Assembly: GCF_011064615.1 (NCBI RefSeq) | Contig: NZ_JAALJH010000039.1 | Location: 1 to 64,000, forward strand | DNA: 64,000 bases | Reading direction: 5' to 3' | Source: Aquisphaera insulae | GTDB taxonomy: Bacteria; Planctomycetota; Planctomycetia; Isosphaerales; Isosphaeraceae | Shown: one piece after another, positions 33,425 through 43,600 of the stretch | Layout of the letters: every line of letters begins with the position of its first letter | Numbering within the stretch: position 1 is the stretch's first letter | Position numbers and translations under genes: made by a program | The notes under the pieces: generated by a model | Database searches by the model: none | Told to the model about the DNA's origin: nothing | Seen by the model: the letters and a program-made list of their open reading frames with translations, nothing else

Positions 33425-35605
33425 GTGACGTCGACGATCCTGCTGCTCCTGGCTTCGACCGCCTCCGCCGCGGATGCCGATGCGCCCGGGGTCAGCTACC
33501 GGAACGACATCGTCCCGCTCCTCTCGTCGGCCGGATGCAACATGGGGGCCTGCCACGGCAACGCCAGCGGCAAGGGGGGCTTCAAGCTCAGCCTGCGGGG
33601 CGATGACCCGGCGTTCGACCTTCGGGTGCTGACGCGGGAGTCGTTCGGTCGTCGGATCTGCGCGGAGCAACCCGATTCCAGCCTCATCGTGCTCAAGCCG
33701 ACCGGGCAGGTCCCGCACGAGGGCGGGATCCGCTTCGCCGCGTCGTCGCCGGAGGCGAAGGCCCTCCGCGCCTGGATCGCCGGCGGGGCCGCCGATGATC
33801 TCGCCACGGCACCTCGGCTGCGGTCGATCGCGGTGGAGCCCGCGGTGCAAATCGTCACGGATCCGGTCCGGTCCGTCCAGCTCCGGGTGGTGGCCGCCTT
33901 CGAGGACGGCTCCTCGCGCGACGTCACCCGGCAGTGTGCCTTCGACCTCAGCGACCCGACGGTGGCGGAGGTCTCGGTGTCGGGCCTGGTCCGGGCCCGA
34001 AGGCTCGGAGAGGTCGCCGTGGCGGTCCGCTACCTGAAGGGGCGCGGCGTCAGCCGGCTGACGTTCCTGCCGGACCGGCCGTCGTTCGACTGGCACGGCC
34101 CGCCGCCGGTCAACGTGGTGGATGAGCAGGTGTTCGCCCGTCTGAGGTCGTTGCGAGTCAACCCCTCGCCGCCGGCCGCGGATCATGCGTTCCTGCGGCG
34201 GTCCTACCTGGACGCGACCGGACGCCTCCCCTCGCCCGACGAGGCCCGCGCCTTCCTGGCCGACACCGATGCCGGCAAGCGGACAAGGCTCGTGGAGGCG
34301 CTGGTCGCACGGCCCGAGTTCGCCGACTTCTGGGCCCTCAAGTGGGCGGACCTGCTCCGCAACGAAGAGAAGACGATGGGCGACAAGGGGGTCTGGGTCT
34401 TCCAGCGCTGGCTTCGAGACGCGATCGCGGCCGACGTCCCGCTCGACGAGATCGCCCGCCGCATCGTCGCCGGGCGGGGCTCCACCTGGAGCAATCCCCC
34501 GGCCAGCTTCCACCGGACCAATCGCGACCCGACGACCGCGGCGGAGAGCGTCGCGCAGGTCTTCCTGGGCATCCGCCTCCAGTGTGCACGCTGCCACAAT
34601 CATCCCTTCGACGACTGGACCCAGGACGACTACTACGGCCTGGCGGCCTGCTTTTCGAACGTCCGCCGCAAGGAGCCGAGCAACGCCCGATCGGACAAGC
34701 TGGACAGCCATGAGATCAACGGCGACGAGATCATCTTCACGTCCGGCCCCGCCTCCATGCTCCAGCCCCGGACCCGGGAAAGGCTCGCGCCCCGGCCGCC
34801 GGGCGGGCCGGCGCTCGCCTCGGGGGACGGCTCCAGGGCGCTCGACGAGCTCGCGGACTGGCTCACGCGGGGGAATCGCCAGTTCGCCCGCAACCTGGCC
34901 AACCGGGTCTGGTTCCACCTGATGGGGCGGGGCCTGGTGGAGCCCGTGGACGACTTCCGGGCCTCGAATCCGCCGTCCAATCCGGAGCTGCTCGAGGCGC
35001 TCACGGACGAGCTCATCGCCCGCGGGATGAGGCTCCGGCCGCTCGTGGTCCTGATCATGAGCTCGCATGCCTATCAGCTCGACGGCCGCCCCGTCGGCGG
35101 GGAGGACGACGATCCGTCGACCCATGCCCACGCATCGGTCCGGCTCCTGCCCGCGGAGGTCCTGCTCGACGCGATCAGCCAGGTGACGGACGTCCCAGAC
35201 CGCTACAAGGAGGCCCCCGCCCGCCTCCGCGCCGTGCAGTTGCCGGGGATCGGTGCCGAGAACCCGTTCCTGAAGGTCTTCGGCAAGCCCGAGCGGCTCC
35301 TGACCTGCGAGTGCGAGCGGACCGATTCCACCACGCTCGCCCAGGCCTTCCAGATGATCAACGGCCCCTCCGTTCGGAAGAAGCTCGCTCATCCGGAAAA
35401 CCGGATCGGCCGCCTGCTGAATGCGAGGACGCCACCCGACCAGATCCTCGAGGAGCTCTACCTCGCCGCGCTCTGCCGCAAGCCGACGGTCGTCGAGTCC
35501 CGCGCGATCCTGCAGCATGTCCGGAGTTCGTCCAGCCCGACGGAAGGCTGGCGAGATGCGGCCTGGGCCATCCTCAACAGCAAGGAGTTCCTGCTCCGGC
35601 ATTGA
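33425..35605 (+). CDS. DUF1549/DUF1553 domain protein with cytochrome-like motifs
   Basis: A 726-residue exported protein. A GTG start leads into a short signal peptide. The N-terminal PSCyt1-like part has C38-NMGA-C43-H44, and a Big2-like beta domain follows (VRSVQLRVVAAFEDGSSRDV). The DUF1549 domain (about 235-425) contains the CARCH motif (C387, C390, H391) before NHPFDDW. The DUF1553 domain fills the C-terminal third (NRQFARNLANRVWFHLMG; CRKPTVVESRAIL). These families are paired with DUF1501 in many planctomycetes; heme binding is suggested by the CxxCH motif but not shown. The DUF1501 gene follows after 33 bases. Confidence 0.93.
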   Translation: MTSTILLLLASTASAADADAPGVSYRNDIVPLLSSAGCNMGACHGNASGKGGFKLSLRGDDPAFDLRVLTRESFGRRICAEQPDSSLIVLKPTGQVPHEGGIRFAASSPEAKALRAWIAGGAADDLATAPRLRSIAVEPAVQIVTDPVRSVQLRVVAAFEDGSSRDVTRQCAFDLSDPTVAEVSVSGLVRARRLGEVAVAVRYLKGRGVSRLTFLPDRPSFDWHGPPPVNVVDEQVFARLRSLRVNPSPPAADHAFLRRSYLDATGRLPSPDEARAFLADTDAGKRTRLVEALVARPEFADFWALKWADLLRNEEKTMGDKGVWVFQRWLRDAIAADVPLDEIARRIVAGRGSTWSNPPASFHRTNRDPTTAAESVAQVFLGIRLQCARCHNHPFDDWTQDDYYGLAACFSNVRRKEPSNARSDKLDSHEINGDEIIFTSGPASMLQPRTRERLAPRPPGGPALASGDGSRALDELADWLTRGNRQFARNLANRVWFHLMGRGLVEPVDDFRASNPPSNPELLEALTDELIARGMRLRPLVVLIMSSHAYQLDGRPVGGEDDDPSTHAHASVRLLPAEVLLDAISQVTDVPDRYKEAPARLRAVQLPGIGAENPFLKVFGKPERLLTCECERTDSTTLAQAFQMINGPSVRKKLAHPENRIGRLLNARTPPDQILEELYLAALCRKPTVVESRAILQHVRSSSSPTEGWRDAAWAILNSKEFLLRH

Positions 35606-35638
35606 TCCTCATCGGGCCGGGCGGACCAGGAGGCGAGC

Positions 35639-37030
35639 ATGAACCGGGGATGCGCGGATTTCCAGTCGGGCCGGCTCTCGCGGCGTGCCATGCTGCGAGC
35701 GGGGACCTCGGGCCTGGCGGGCCTGGGCCTCGCCGGCCTGCTGCGGGCGGAGAGTCCCGGAGCGGGGTCGTCGCTCAAACCCCGGGCGAAGCACGTCATC
35801 TTCCTCCACCAGTTCGGCGGGCCGTCGCACCTGGACACGTTCGACATGAAGCCGGACGCCCCCTCGGGGATCCGGGGCGAGTTCCGGCCGATCTCCACTC
35901 ACACGCCGGGGATGACGATCTCGGAGCACCTGCCGAGATTCTCGACCGTGCTGGACCGGTTCGCGCAGGTCCGCTCCGTGCATCACAAGATGAGGAACCA
36001 CAATTCGGCGACCTACTACAGCCTGACCGGCCACGCGCCGCCGATCGATGACATCCGGCTCCGGGATACGCAGGAGCTCTATCCTTCGTACGGCAGCACG
36101 GTGGCCCGGTTCCGCCCCGTGGGCGACCCGGCCGTCCCCAGCTTCGTCGCCTTCCCGCACGTCCTCCGCGACGGCTCCGTCACCCCGGGGCAGCATGCGA
36201 GCTTCCTGGGCAAGGCGTACGACCCATTCTTCGTCTCCCAGGATCCGAACCGGCCCAGCTTCAGGCTCCCGGAGCTGACGCTCCCGTCCGACCTTGGCCT
36301 GGAGCGGCTCGACGACCGGCGCGGGCTCCAGAAGCTGATCGACTCGCAGACCGACCTGCTCGAGTGGTCCGCGGCCGCGCAGGGGGTCGATGCCTTCTAC
36401 ACCCGGGCCCTCACGATGCTGGGGTCGCCGCGGGTCCGCCAGGCGTTCGACCTCTCGCTCGAGCCCGAGTCGGTCCGCGACGACTACGGCCGGACGACCT
36501 ACGGCCAGAGCTGCCTGCTGGCCCGTCGGCTCGTGGAGGCGGGGGTGCGGTTCGTCTCGGTCTATTACTCAGCCTCGATCGGCGGCGACCGTGGGGGCTG
36601 GGACACGCACGGGGACAATTTCAAGCAGCTCCGCAACCGGCTCCTGCCGATCACGGATCGGACGGTCCCGACCTTGATCCTGGACCTCGCCGCCCGCGGC
36701 CTGCTCGACGAGACGCTGGTCGTCTGGATGGGCGAGTTCGGCCGCTCGCCGCGGGTGACGAACACCAAGCAGTTCGGCCCGGACGGCCGCGACCACTGGC
36801 CCTTCTGCTACACGGTCCTGTTCGCCGGCGGCGGCACGATCCCGGGTGCCATCTACGGCGCGAGCGACCGCATCGGCGCCTACCCCGCCTCCGACCCCGT
36901 CACCCCGGACGACATCGCCGCGACCATGTTCTGGGCGCTCGGGATCGATCCCGCGACCGAATTTCGCGACACCCTGAATCGTCCTCTTCCTGTCGCGGCC
37001 GGCAATCCGGTCACGCGGATCTTCGCCTGA
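35639..37030 (+). CDS. DUF1501 domain protein, Tat-exported
   Basis: A 463-residue protein with a twin-arginine signal (SRRAMLRAGTSGLAGLGLAG). The DUF1501 body belongs to the alkaline phosphatase/sulfatase-like fold: FLHQFGGPSHLDTFDMKPD near the N-terminus, GGWDTHGDNFKQL, and VVWMGEFGRSPRV toward the C-terminus with GRDHWPFCYTVLFAGGG. DUF1501 partners DUF1549/DUF1553 proteins in planctomycetes; the biochemical reaction is not established. Second gene of the operon; the HEAT-repeat gene starts 28 bases downstream. Confidence 0.93.
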   Translation: MNRGCADFQSGRLSRRAMLRAGTSGLAGLGLAGLLRAESPGAGSSLKPRAKHVIFLHQFGGPSHLDTFDMKPDAPSGIRGEFRPISTHTPGMTISEHLPRFSTVLDRFAQVRSVHHKMRNHNSATYYSLTGHAPPIDDIRLRDTQELYPSYGSTVARFRPVGDPAVPSFVAFPHVLRDGSVTPGQHASFLGKAYDPFFVSQDPNRPSFRLPELTLPSDLGLERLDDRRGLQKLIDSQTDLLEWSAAAQGVDAFYTRALTMLGSPRVRQAFDLSLEPESVRDDYGRTTYGQSCLLARRLVEAGVRFVSVYYSASIGGDRGGWDTHGDNFKQLRNRLLPITDRTVPTLILDLAARGLLDETLVVWMGEFGRSPRVTNTKQFGPDGRDHWPFCYTVLFAGGGTIPGAIYGASDRIGAYPASDPVTPDDIAATMFWALGIDPATEFRDTLNRPLPVAAGNPVTRIFA

Positions 37031-37058
37031 GGCGACCGCTGACGAGAAAGGCTCCACG

Positions 37059-40000
37059 TTGACCCTCCATCCCGGGCCCCTGGCGGCGGCGGTCGTCGGC
37101 CTGCTGGCCGCAACCGTCGCGTCGCGAGCCGATCCGCCCACGCGGGACACGGCAACGGTCATCGCCGCCGAGCAGCTCCGACACGGCGACCTCGCGACCA
37201 GGATGGACGCCCTCCAGCGCATCAGCCGGATGGGATCGCGGGGGGTGCCGATCGTTCCCGAGCTCATCCACGCCCTCGGCGACGGCGAGCCGCGAGTCCG
37301 GGCCGCGGCGGCGCGGATCCTGGGCGGACTGGGCCGGGAAGCGACGACCGCAGCCGCGACGCTGATCGGCAAGCTCTCCGATCCGGAGCCGGCGGTGAGG
37401 CTGGCCGCGGCGTGGGCCCTGGTCCGGGTCCCCTCGGACCCGGAGAGGCTGGTCCCGGCGGTCGTCGCGGCGAGCGACCAACCGGGAGGTTTCTACGCCC
37501 TGGCCGTAGAGCTCCTTTCCGGCGCCGGCGTGCGAGCCGTCCCGGCCGCGATCGAAATGCTCGGATCGCGGCAGCCGGAACGCGTCGTGCTGGGGGCCCG
37601 GATCCTCCAGCGTGTCGGCGAATGTGAGGGGCCGGCCGCGGTCCCGCTCCTGGCCGCGGCGCGCGGGGCCGAGCGCGGCGTTCGGATGGAGATCGCCGCG
37701 GCCCTGGCGAAGGTCGGCCGGCCGGGCCTCACCGTCATCGTCAAGGCTCTCCGCGACCCGGATCCGAGAGTCCGTGGCACCGCGGCGAGGGCGATGGCGA
37801 TCCTGTCTTTCCGCGCGGCGGAAGGGATCCCCGCCCTCATCGAGGCCCTGGTCGAACCCGGCACCTGCGACGATCCGAACACGCCGGACCAGAGGTCCCT
37901 GGACGACGACGACGACGGGTCCAACCCCATCCTCGGCTATCATGCGGCCCTGGTCTCCATCGGACCCGACGCCCTCAGGGCCCTGGTGGCTCGGCTCGAA
38001 CACCCGCGACGCGAGGAGCGGGTCGCGGCCATCCGTGCCATCGCCGCCTTCCGCCAGACGGCGGAGCCCGCCGTGCCGGGGCTGGTCCGCATGCTGGCCC
38101 GACCCGGCCTCCGGGCCGAGGCGGCGGAGGCCCTCGGATGGATCGGCTTCCCCGCCCACGGATCGGCACCGATGCTGATCACCTTCCTCAAGAACCGGGA
38201 CCCCGAGCTTCGAAGCAGCGCGGCGAGGGCGATCGGCCGGATGAACCTGAACGGCACGCCCGCGGTGAGGGATGCCATCAAGGGGCTCACCGGGGCCGCG
38301 CGGGACGCGGATCCCGGGGTGCGGTTCGCGGCGGCCTGGAGCCTGGCACAAATCTCGTCGATGCAGTTCGCCGAGCTCATCCCCCTGGTCCAGGATCCGG
38401 AGGCGAAAATCCGCTGCTTCGCCCTCGAGATGCTCGCCAACCGGCCGAATCACGATGAGGCCCTGAGAGCCCAGCTCGTCTCGGCCATGCGCGATCCCGC
38501 CCCCCGCGTCCGACGTGCGGCGGCCGTCGCGGTCAACCCCGCCGACACCGGCTACGAAGGGATCGCCATGGCGCTGCTTTCCCTGCTGGCCGATCCGGAT
38601 GCCGACGTCCGAGCCGAGGCGGCCCTCAACCTGGCCGTCGTCCACGGGGAGCAGACGATCCGGATCGCGCCGGATCGTTCCATCCGGGGGGCCGCTCCGC
38701 CGAACGCCCTGGCAAGGTCGGCCGGCGCGGGGCGAATCCTCCGGGCCGCGCTCGAGGATCCCGATCGGAGGGTTCGCGTGGCGGCCGCCCACGCGCTGAC
38801 GGCCCTCCCCGGTGAAGCGGCCGAGACGGTGCCCGCCCTGATCCAGCGGCTGAGGGTCGATCCGGCTCCCCTGATCCGTGACGCCGCGGCCCAGGTCCTG
38901 GGCGGCTTCGAGACCGATGCGACGGCCGCGCTGCCGGCGCTCCTCGACGCCCTCGGAGATCCCACCGGGGGGATGGAATTCGCCCCGTTCATCACGATCA
39001 GCGCCGCCCGCTCGATCCGGGCGATCCGGCGCAAGGAGGCGCCCGAAATCACGGATCGGCTGATCGAGCTCTTGGGCGATCCCCGGCCGGTCGTCCGCGA
39101 GGCCGCACGCCTGGCGCTCAACCAGGAGGTCTCCGTCTCCCTGGAACGACTCTGCCACCGGCTGACGCTCCCGGAGACCAGCCTTGCCCTTCGAGCCGCC
39201 ATCGCCACGGCCCTGTCGAGCCATCGGCAGGTGCTCCCCGCTCTTCGGCGAGGCGGCCCTGTCCCTGTCCAGGGCCCCGGGGCCACGGATACGGCGTCGC
39301 AATGGCGAGCAAGTCTCGAGGAGGCTCGACCCTTTATCGAGCGGATCGCCTTCGACGTCGAGGCCGACGAGGCGGTGCGTCGCTCCGCGCTCGAGCTGGC
39401 CGTGGCGTTGTCGACCGATCCCCATCATCAGGGCCGGCTGGCCCTCGAGGTCCTCGGCAGAAGCCGACTGGGGACTGTTGACCGGTCGGTCTCCGGCGTG
39501 GCGTTGCCGAAGGACGTCGACGCACTCATCGCCGGGATGGATGATCCGGACCAACAGGTGAGGACCGTCGCGGCGTTCGCCTCGTGGATCCCCCTCGCGA
39601 ATGAGCCGGTCGGCAACGATCCCGCCGCGCCCCGGAATCGACTTCTCGCGGCGCTGACGCGAGCCCTCGATGACGCCGACGAGCAGGTTCGCTGGGCCGC
39701 CGCCACCACGCTGGGAACGAAGCAGCGTCGGCCCGGAAGGCCCCCGGATCCGGTCGACCCCGAGACAGTCCGCAAGCTGAAGGACATGCTCCGGGACCGC
39801 GCGGCGCGGCTCCGTCCCGGAGACTGGTATCTCGACATGCACACGTTCCAGGGAATGGCGACCACGCGAGTCGTCGCAGGCGACCGCGGTCCTCGGCTCC
39901 GCATCGCCGCGGCCCGGGCCCTGGGAAGCCTTTCGACGGGCGACGAGGAGACGGTCCGCGAACTCGTGGCCGCCATGGAGGAGGAAACCGGATTCGCCCG

Positions 40001-40628
40001 CTGGACGGTGATCCGCTGCCTGGGCCATTTCGGCCCGGTCGCGCGGTCGGTGGTGACGCCCCTGCTCGCGGTGGTCGAGCGCCGGAGCGAGTGTTCGAGC
40101 CGCGACGAGCTGGCCGATCGCCACCTCGCGATTCAGGCCCTCGGCCAGATCGGCGGGCCGGCCCGCGACGCCCTGCCCGCCCTGATCCGGGCCCTGGACG
40201 AGCCGGACCCTCTCATCTGCAACGTGGCCGCCCAGGCCCTCGTCAAGGTCGCCCCGGACGACCCCACGACGGCCACGGCGCTGACCCGTGCGATGCACGA
40301 CCGCTATCGATACTACCTCGCCGACGTGGCGCGAAAGGCCCTGGAGGGGATGGGGAGCCCGGCGGTCCCGATCCTGATCGAGGAGCTGACGTCGATCGAA
40401 CCGAAGGACCGATCGGCGGCCGCGGCTTCTCTCGGGTCGATGGGAGACATGGCCAGGCCGGCCCTTCCCCACCTGAAGAAGCTGGCGGAGTCCGCGAGCT
40501 TCGACCTTCGTCAGCTTGCGACCAGCTCCATCCAGCAGATCGAGGCCGCCGCCAAACGCCCGAAGCCCGCCGACGCGGACGTGGAAGAAGAGCTCGAGCG
40601 AATCACCGTACCAGGATCCATCCCGTGA
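37059..40628 (+). CDS. Exported giant HEAT-repeat protein, copy 1
   Basis: An 1189-residue protein. A TTG start with GAGAAAGG just upstream opens into a signal peptide (LAAAVVGLLAATVASRADPP). The rest is nearly all HEAT repeats of about 36-40 residues with the recurring pattern DP-xPxVRxAAAxAL, such as DPEPAVRLAAAWALVRV and DPDRRVRVAAAHALTAL. An acidic DDDDDG stretch lies near residue 285. Such alpha-solenoids act as scaffolds for protein binding. It overlaps the next gene by four bases (GTGA), and that gene encodes a paralogue. Sitting behind DUF1549/DUF1501 genes, it may bind these exported partners (inference). Confidence 0.85.
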   Translation: MTLHPGPLAAAVVGLLAATVASRADPPTRDTATVIAAEQLRHGDLATRMDALQRISRMGSRGVPIVPELIHALGDGEPRVRAAAARILGGLGREATTAAATLIGKLSDPEPAVRLAAAWALVRVPSDPERLVPAVVAASDQPGGFYALAVELLSGAGVRAVPAAIEMLGSRQPERVVLGARILQRVGECEGPAAVPLLAAARGAERGVRMEIAAALAKVGRPGLTVIVKALRDPDPRVRGTAARAMAILSFRAAEGIPALIEALVEPGTCDDPNTPDQRSLDDDDDGSNPILGYHAALVSIGPDALRALVARLEHPRREERVAAIRAIAAFRQTAEPAVPGLVRMLARPGLRAEAAEALGWIGFPAHGSAPMLITFLKNRDPELRSSAARAIGRMNLNGTPAVRDAIKGLTGAARDADPGVRFAAAWSLAQISSMQFAELIPLVQDPEAKIRCFALEMLANRPNHDEALRAQLVSAMRDPAPRVRRAAAVAVNPADTGYEGIAMALLSLLADPDADVRAEAALNLAVVHGEQTIRIAPDRSIRGAAPPNALARSAGAGRILRAALEDPDRRVRVAAAHALTALPGEAAETVPALIQRLRVDPAPLIRDAAAQVLGGFETDATAALPALLDALGDPTGGMEFAPFITISAARSIRAIRRKEAPEITDRLIELLGDPRPVVREAARLALNQEVSVSLERLCHRLTLPETSLALRAAIATALSSHRQVLPALRRGGPVPVQGPGATDTASQWRASLEEARPFIERIAFDVEADEAVRRSALELAVALSTDPHHQGRLALEVLGRSRLGTVDRSVSGVALPKDVDALIAGMDDPDQQVRTVAAFASWIPLANEPVGNDPAAPRNRLLAALTRALDDADEQVRWAAATTLGTKQRRPGRPPDPVDPETVRKLKDMLRDRAARLRPGDWYLDMHTFQGMATTRVVAGDRGPRLRIAAARALGSLSTGDEETVRELVAAMEEETGFARWTVIRCLGHFGPVARSVVTPLLAVVERRSECSSRDELADRHLAIQALGQIGGPARDALPALIRALDEPDPLICNVAAQALVKVAPDDPTTATALTRAMHDRYRYYLADVARKALEGMGSPAVPILIEELTSIEPKDRSAAAASLGSMGDMARPALPHLKKLAESASFDLRQLATSSIQQIEAAAKRPKPADADVEEELERITVPGSIP

Positions 40629-43600
40629 GCGGCTCCGCCTTGACGACAACCCTGCTCGCGATGGCCCTGGTTTTCGGACCGACGATTCAGGCGCCCAGCG
40701 ACGATGGCTCGGATCCCTCGAGGCTGGTCGATGGGCTGGCTCACGGTGACGCCGACGCGAAGGTCCGATGCCTGGGACAGATTGGCCAGCTCGGGCATCG
40801 GGCCATACCGCTGGTCCCCGCCCTGATCCCCGTGCTGGCGGACCCGGAACCTCGGGTCCGGGCGGTGACCGCGAAACTCATCCGTCAGCTCGGGCCGGAT
40901 GCCTCGGCGGCCTCGGAGGCGATGCTCGCCCGGCTGGTGGATCCGGACCGGTCCGTCCGCCTTGCCGCCGCGGACGCACTCCGGCGACTCGAGGCTCCGG
41001 CGGAGAAGCTCATCCCGGCCGTGGCGGCCGCCGTCCGCAAGGATCCGAAGGGGCTTTCGGCCCCCGCCGTCCACCTGCTGGCCGGCGCCGGGGCGGCGGC
41101 CCTGCCGACGGCCCTGGCACTCCTCGACGAGCCGGATGAGCGTCTCTTCGTGGTCGGCGCCAGGGTCCTCCAGGACCTTGGCCCCGAGGCAAGGTGCGCC
41201 ATCGGCCGCCTGATCGAGGCCGCACGAAGGCCGGAGCGAGAGGCCCGCGAGCAGACGGCCTGGGCCCTGGCGCGATGCGGGCCGGACGCCGTCGCGCCGC
41301 TCATCATGGCGCTCCGCGATCGCGATCCGAGGGTGCGGGGGGTCGCGGCCCGGGCCGTCGAGCTGATGGGCTTCCGGGCCGCGGCGGCGCTGGCGACGCT
41401 CGTGGAAGGCCTGGGCGATCCCGTCCCGCCGGATGATCCGAGGCCGCCGATCCCGCTCGACTTCAAGGGCGACCCCGAGTACCCGCAGCCGACGGGCTAT
41501 CCGGCCGCGATCGCGGCGATCGGCCCCACGGCCCTGCGCGAGCTCGTCGCGCGGCTCGACCGATCGGAACCGCGCGAGCGTCCCCTCCTCGTCAGGGCGA
41601 TCGGTGAATTCGGCCCGGCGGGCCGAGCCGCCGTGCCGGCCCTCGTGCATCTGCTGGTGAAGCCGGGCTGCCGGGCCGAGGCGGCCGAGGCCCTCCATCA
41701 GATCGGCGCTCCCGCGCGCGGGGCCGTGCCGATGCTGATCCCGGCCAGCAAGAACCGCGATCCCCGGCTGCGGCTCGGTGCGGTGAAGGCGCTCGGCAGG
41801 ATGGCATCGGGGAGCGATCCGCCGAGCCCCGCGCACCGGGAGGCACTGCTCGCCGCGCTCCGAGACTCCGACCCCCGCGTCCGAGCGGCGGCGATCGAGG
41901 GCCTGATGCGGATGAGCCTGTCCACGCCGCCGGAGATCCTTTCGCTGATCCAGGATCGGGATGACTCCGTTCGATTCGCGGCACTGCGTGCCATCCGGTC
42001 CCTGGCCACGCCGGATGATGCCTCCCTCGTCGCGGGCCTGAAGGCCTGCCAGCACGACCCCAGCCCCAGGATACGCAGGGCGGCTAACGATGTGATGATC
42101 TCGGCCAATGACGCGGAGGTCGGCCTCCTGATGGCGGCCCTCGCGGACCCGGACGCCGAGACGAGGTCGGCCGCCGCATTCAGGCTGGCCCTGGCCGACC
42201 CGGCCGGCATCGTCTTCACCTCGCCGGAAGAGACGTCACTGGGCAGCTACCCCGCACGGTCCATCGCACAGTTCGCGGGCGCGGGCGACGCCCTCCGCAA
42301 GGCGCTCGAGGATCCAGATCGGCGGGTTCGGGCCGGGGCCTGTCATGCGTTGACGGCGCTCCCCGATGAGGCGGCGCGGACGGTCCCCCTGCTCCTGGAA
42401 CGCATGGACGATCCCGCGGCGATCGTCCGGATTGCGGCGGTGTCGGCGATTGGCAAGTTCGGGCCGGCCGCCCGGGATGCGGTGCCCGTCCTCCTTCGAC
42501 GTCTCGACGACGTCCGCGACGACTCGGCCGCCATGTTCCTGCTGCCTCAGCAGGCGACCGACTCCATCAAGGCGATCGCGCCGGGCGAGCTGCCGAAAGC
42601 CTACGCCCGACTGATCGAGCTGCTCGACAACCCCATTCCCCGCGTCCGGAAGGCCGCTTGCCACGCCCTCGAGGTCCATATCCGCGCGACAGGTCCGTCA
42701 CTCTGCTCGATGCTCGAAGATCCGAAGACCCCCTGGTCGCGACGTCGATCGATCGGGCGCTTCCTCCTGGGCTGCGACAATCTCCTGGAAGATGACGGCA
42801 AGACACCGATCCGCGAGCTGAAGCCCGCGCTCGTGCGCGCGGTCCTGGAGGAGCGGCTCCTCGATGTCGAGGAGGATGATGAAGGTCGGACGATGGCCCT
42901 GGTTCGCCTCGTGGGACTGGATCAGGACCAGAAGGCCATCGTCCGGACCATACTCGGGGCCCATGGGAAGGCGCGGCTGCGCCTCCCCAGCACGGACTGG
43001 CTGATGAGCGAGGTCTCCGTCGCCGCTCCCTCGCTCGCCGTGGGTCTTCAGGACGCCGATGCCGAAGTTCGGACAGTGGCCGCGTACATGGCCGGGGCCT
43101 CCGGTGAGTCCCTGGCCGGGGGAGGGCACCAGCGGGAGATCCTGGGCCGGATCAAGGAGCTGCTCGAGGATCCCGATCCCCAGGTGCGGTGGGCCGCGGC
43201 CTTCGCGAGCGGTCTCCTCAAGCCGGACGCGCCTCAGGCCGGGCCCATCATCGAGCGGCTGCGGGGGATGCTCCGCCTGCGAACGGTCCGGCTGCCGAAG
43301 GGGACGTGGTATCTGGGCGGAGGCTCATCGCCCGATTCGTCCGATAACACCATCCACTGGTCCGTCCAACCCTCGACACCGAAGTTGCGTGTCGCCGCCT
43401 GCGTCGGCCTGTGCGATCTCGGGGCGCTCGACGGCGCCGAGGCGGCCATTCCAGAGCTGGTCGAGACCCTGCAGGACGAGGCCCCCCTCGTGCGGCTTCA
43501 CGCGGCGCACGCGCTCGGCTGCTTCGAAGCGAAGGCGGCCCCCGCGGTCCCCGCGCTCATGCGGACACTCGCGGAGCCCGGCGACCTGGTCGGTCTTCGC

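Noticed and set aside
37912..37917. GAC repeat run (DDDDDG) as a possible microsatellite
   Set aside because: It is short, in frame and part of an acidic loop between HEAT repeats.
40091..40624. N-terminal extension of the second HEAT-repeat protein
   Set aside because: It is fully inside the first HEAT gene in another frame; the GTG at 40625 opens a signal peptide.
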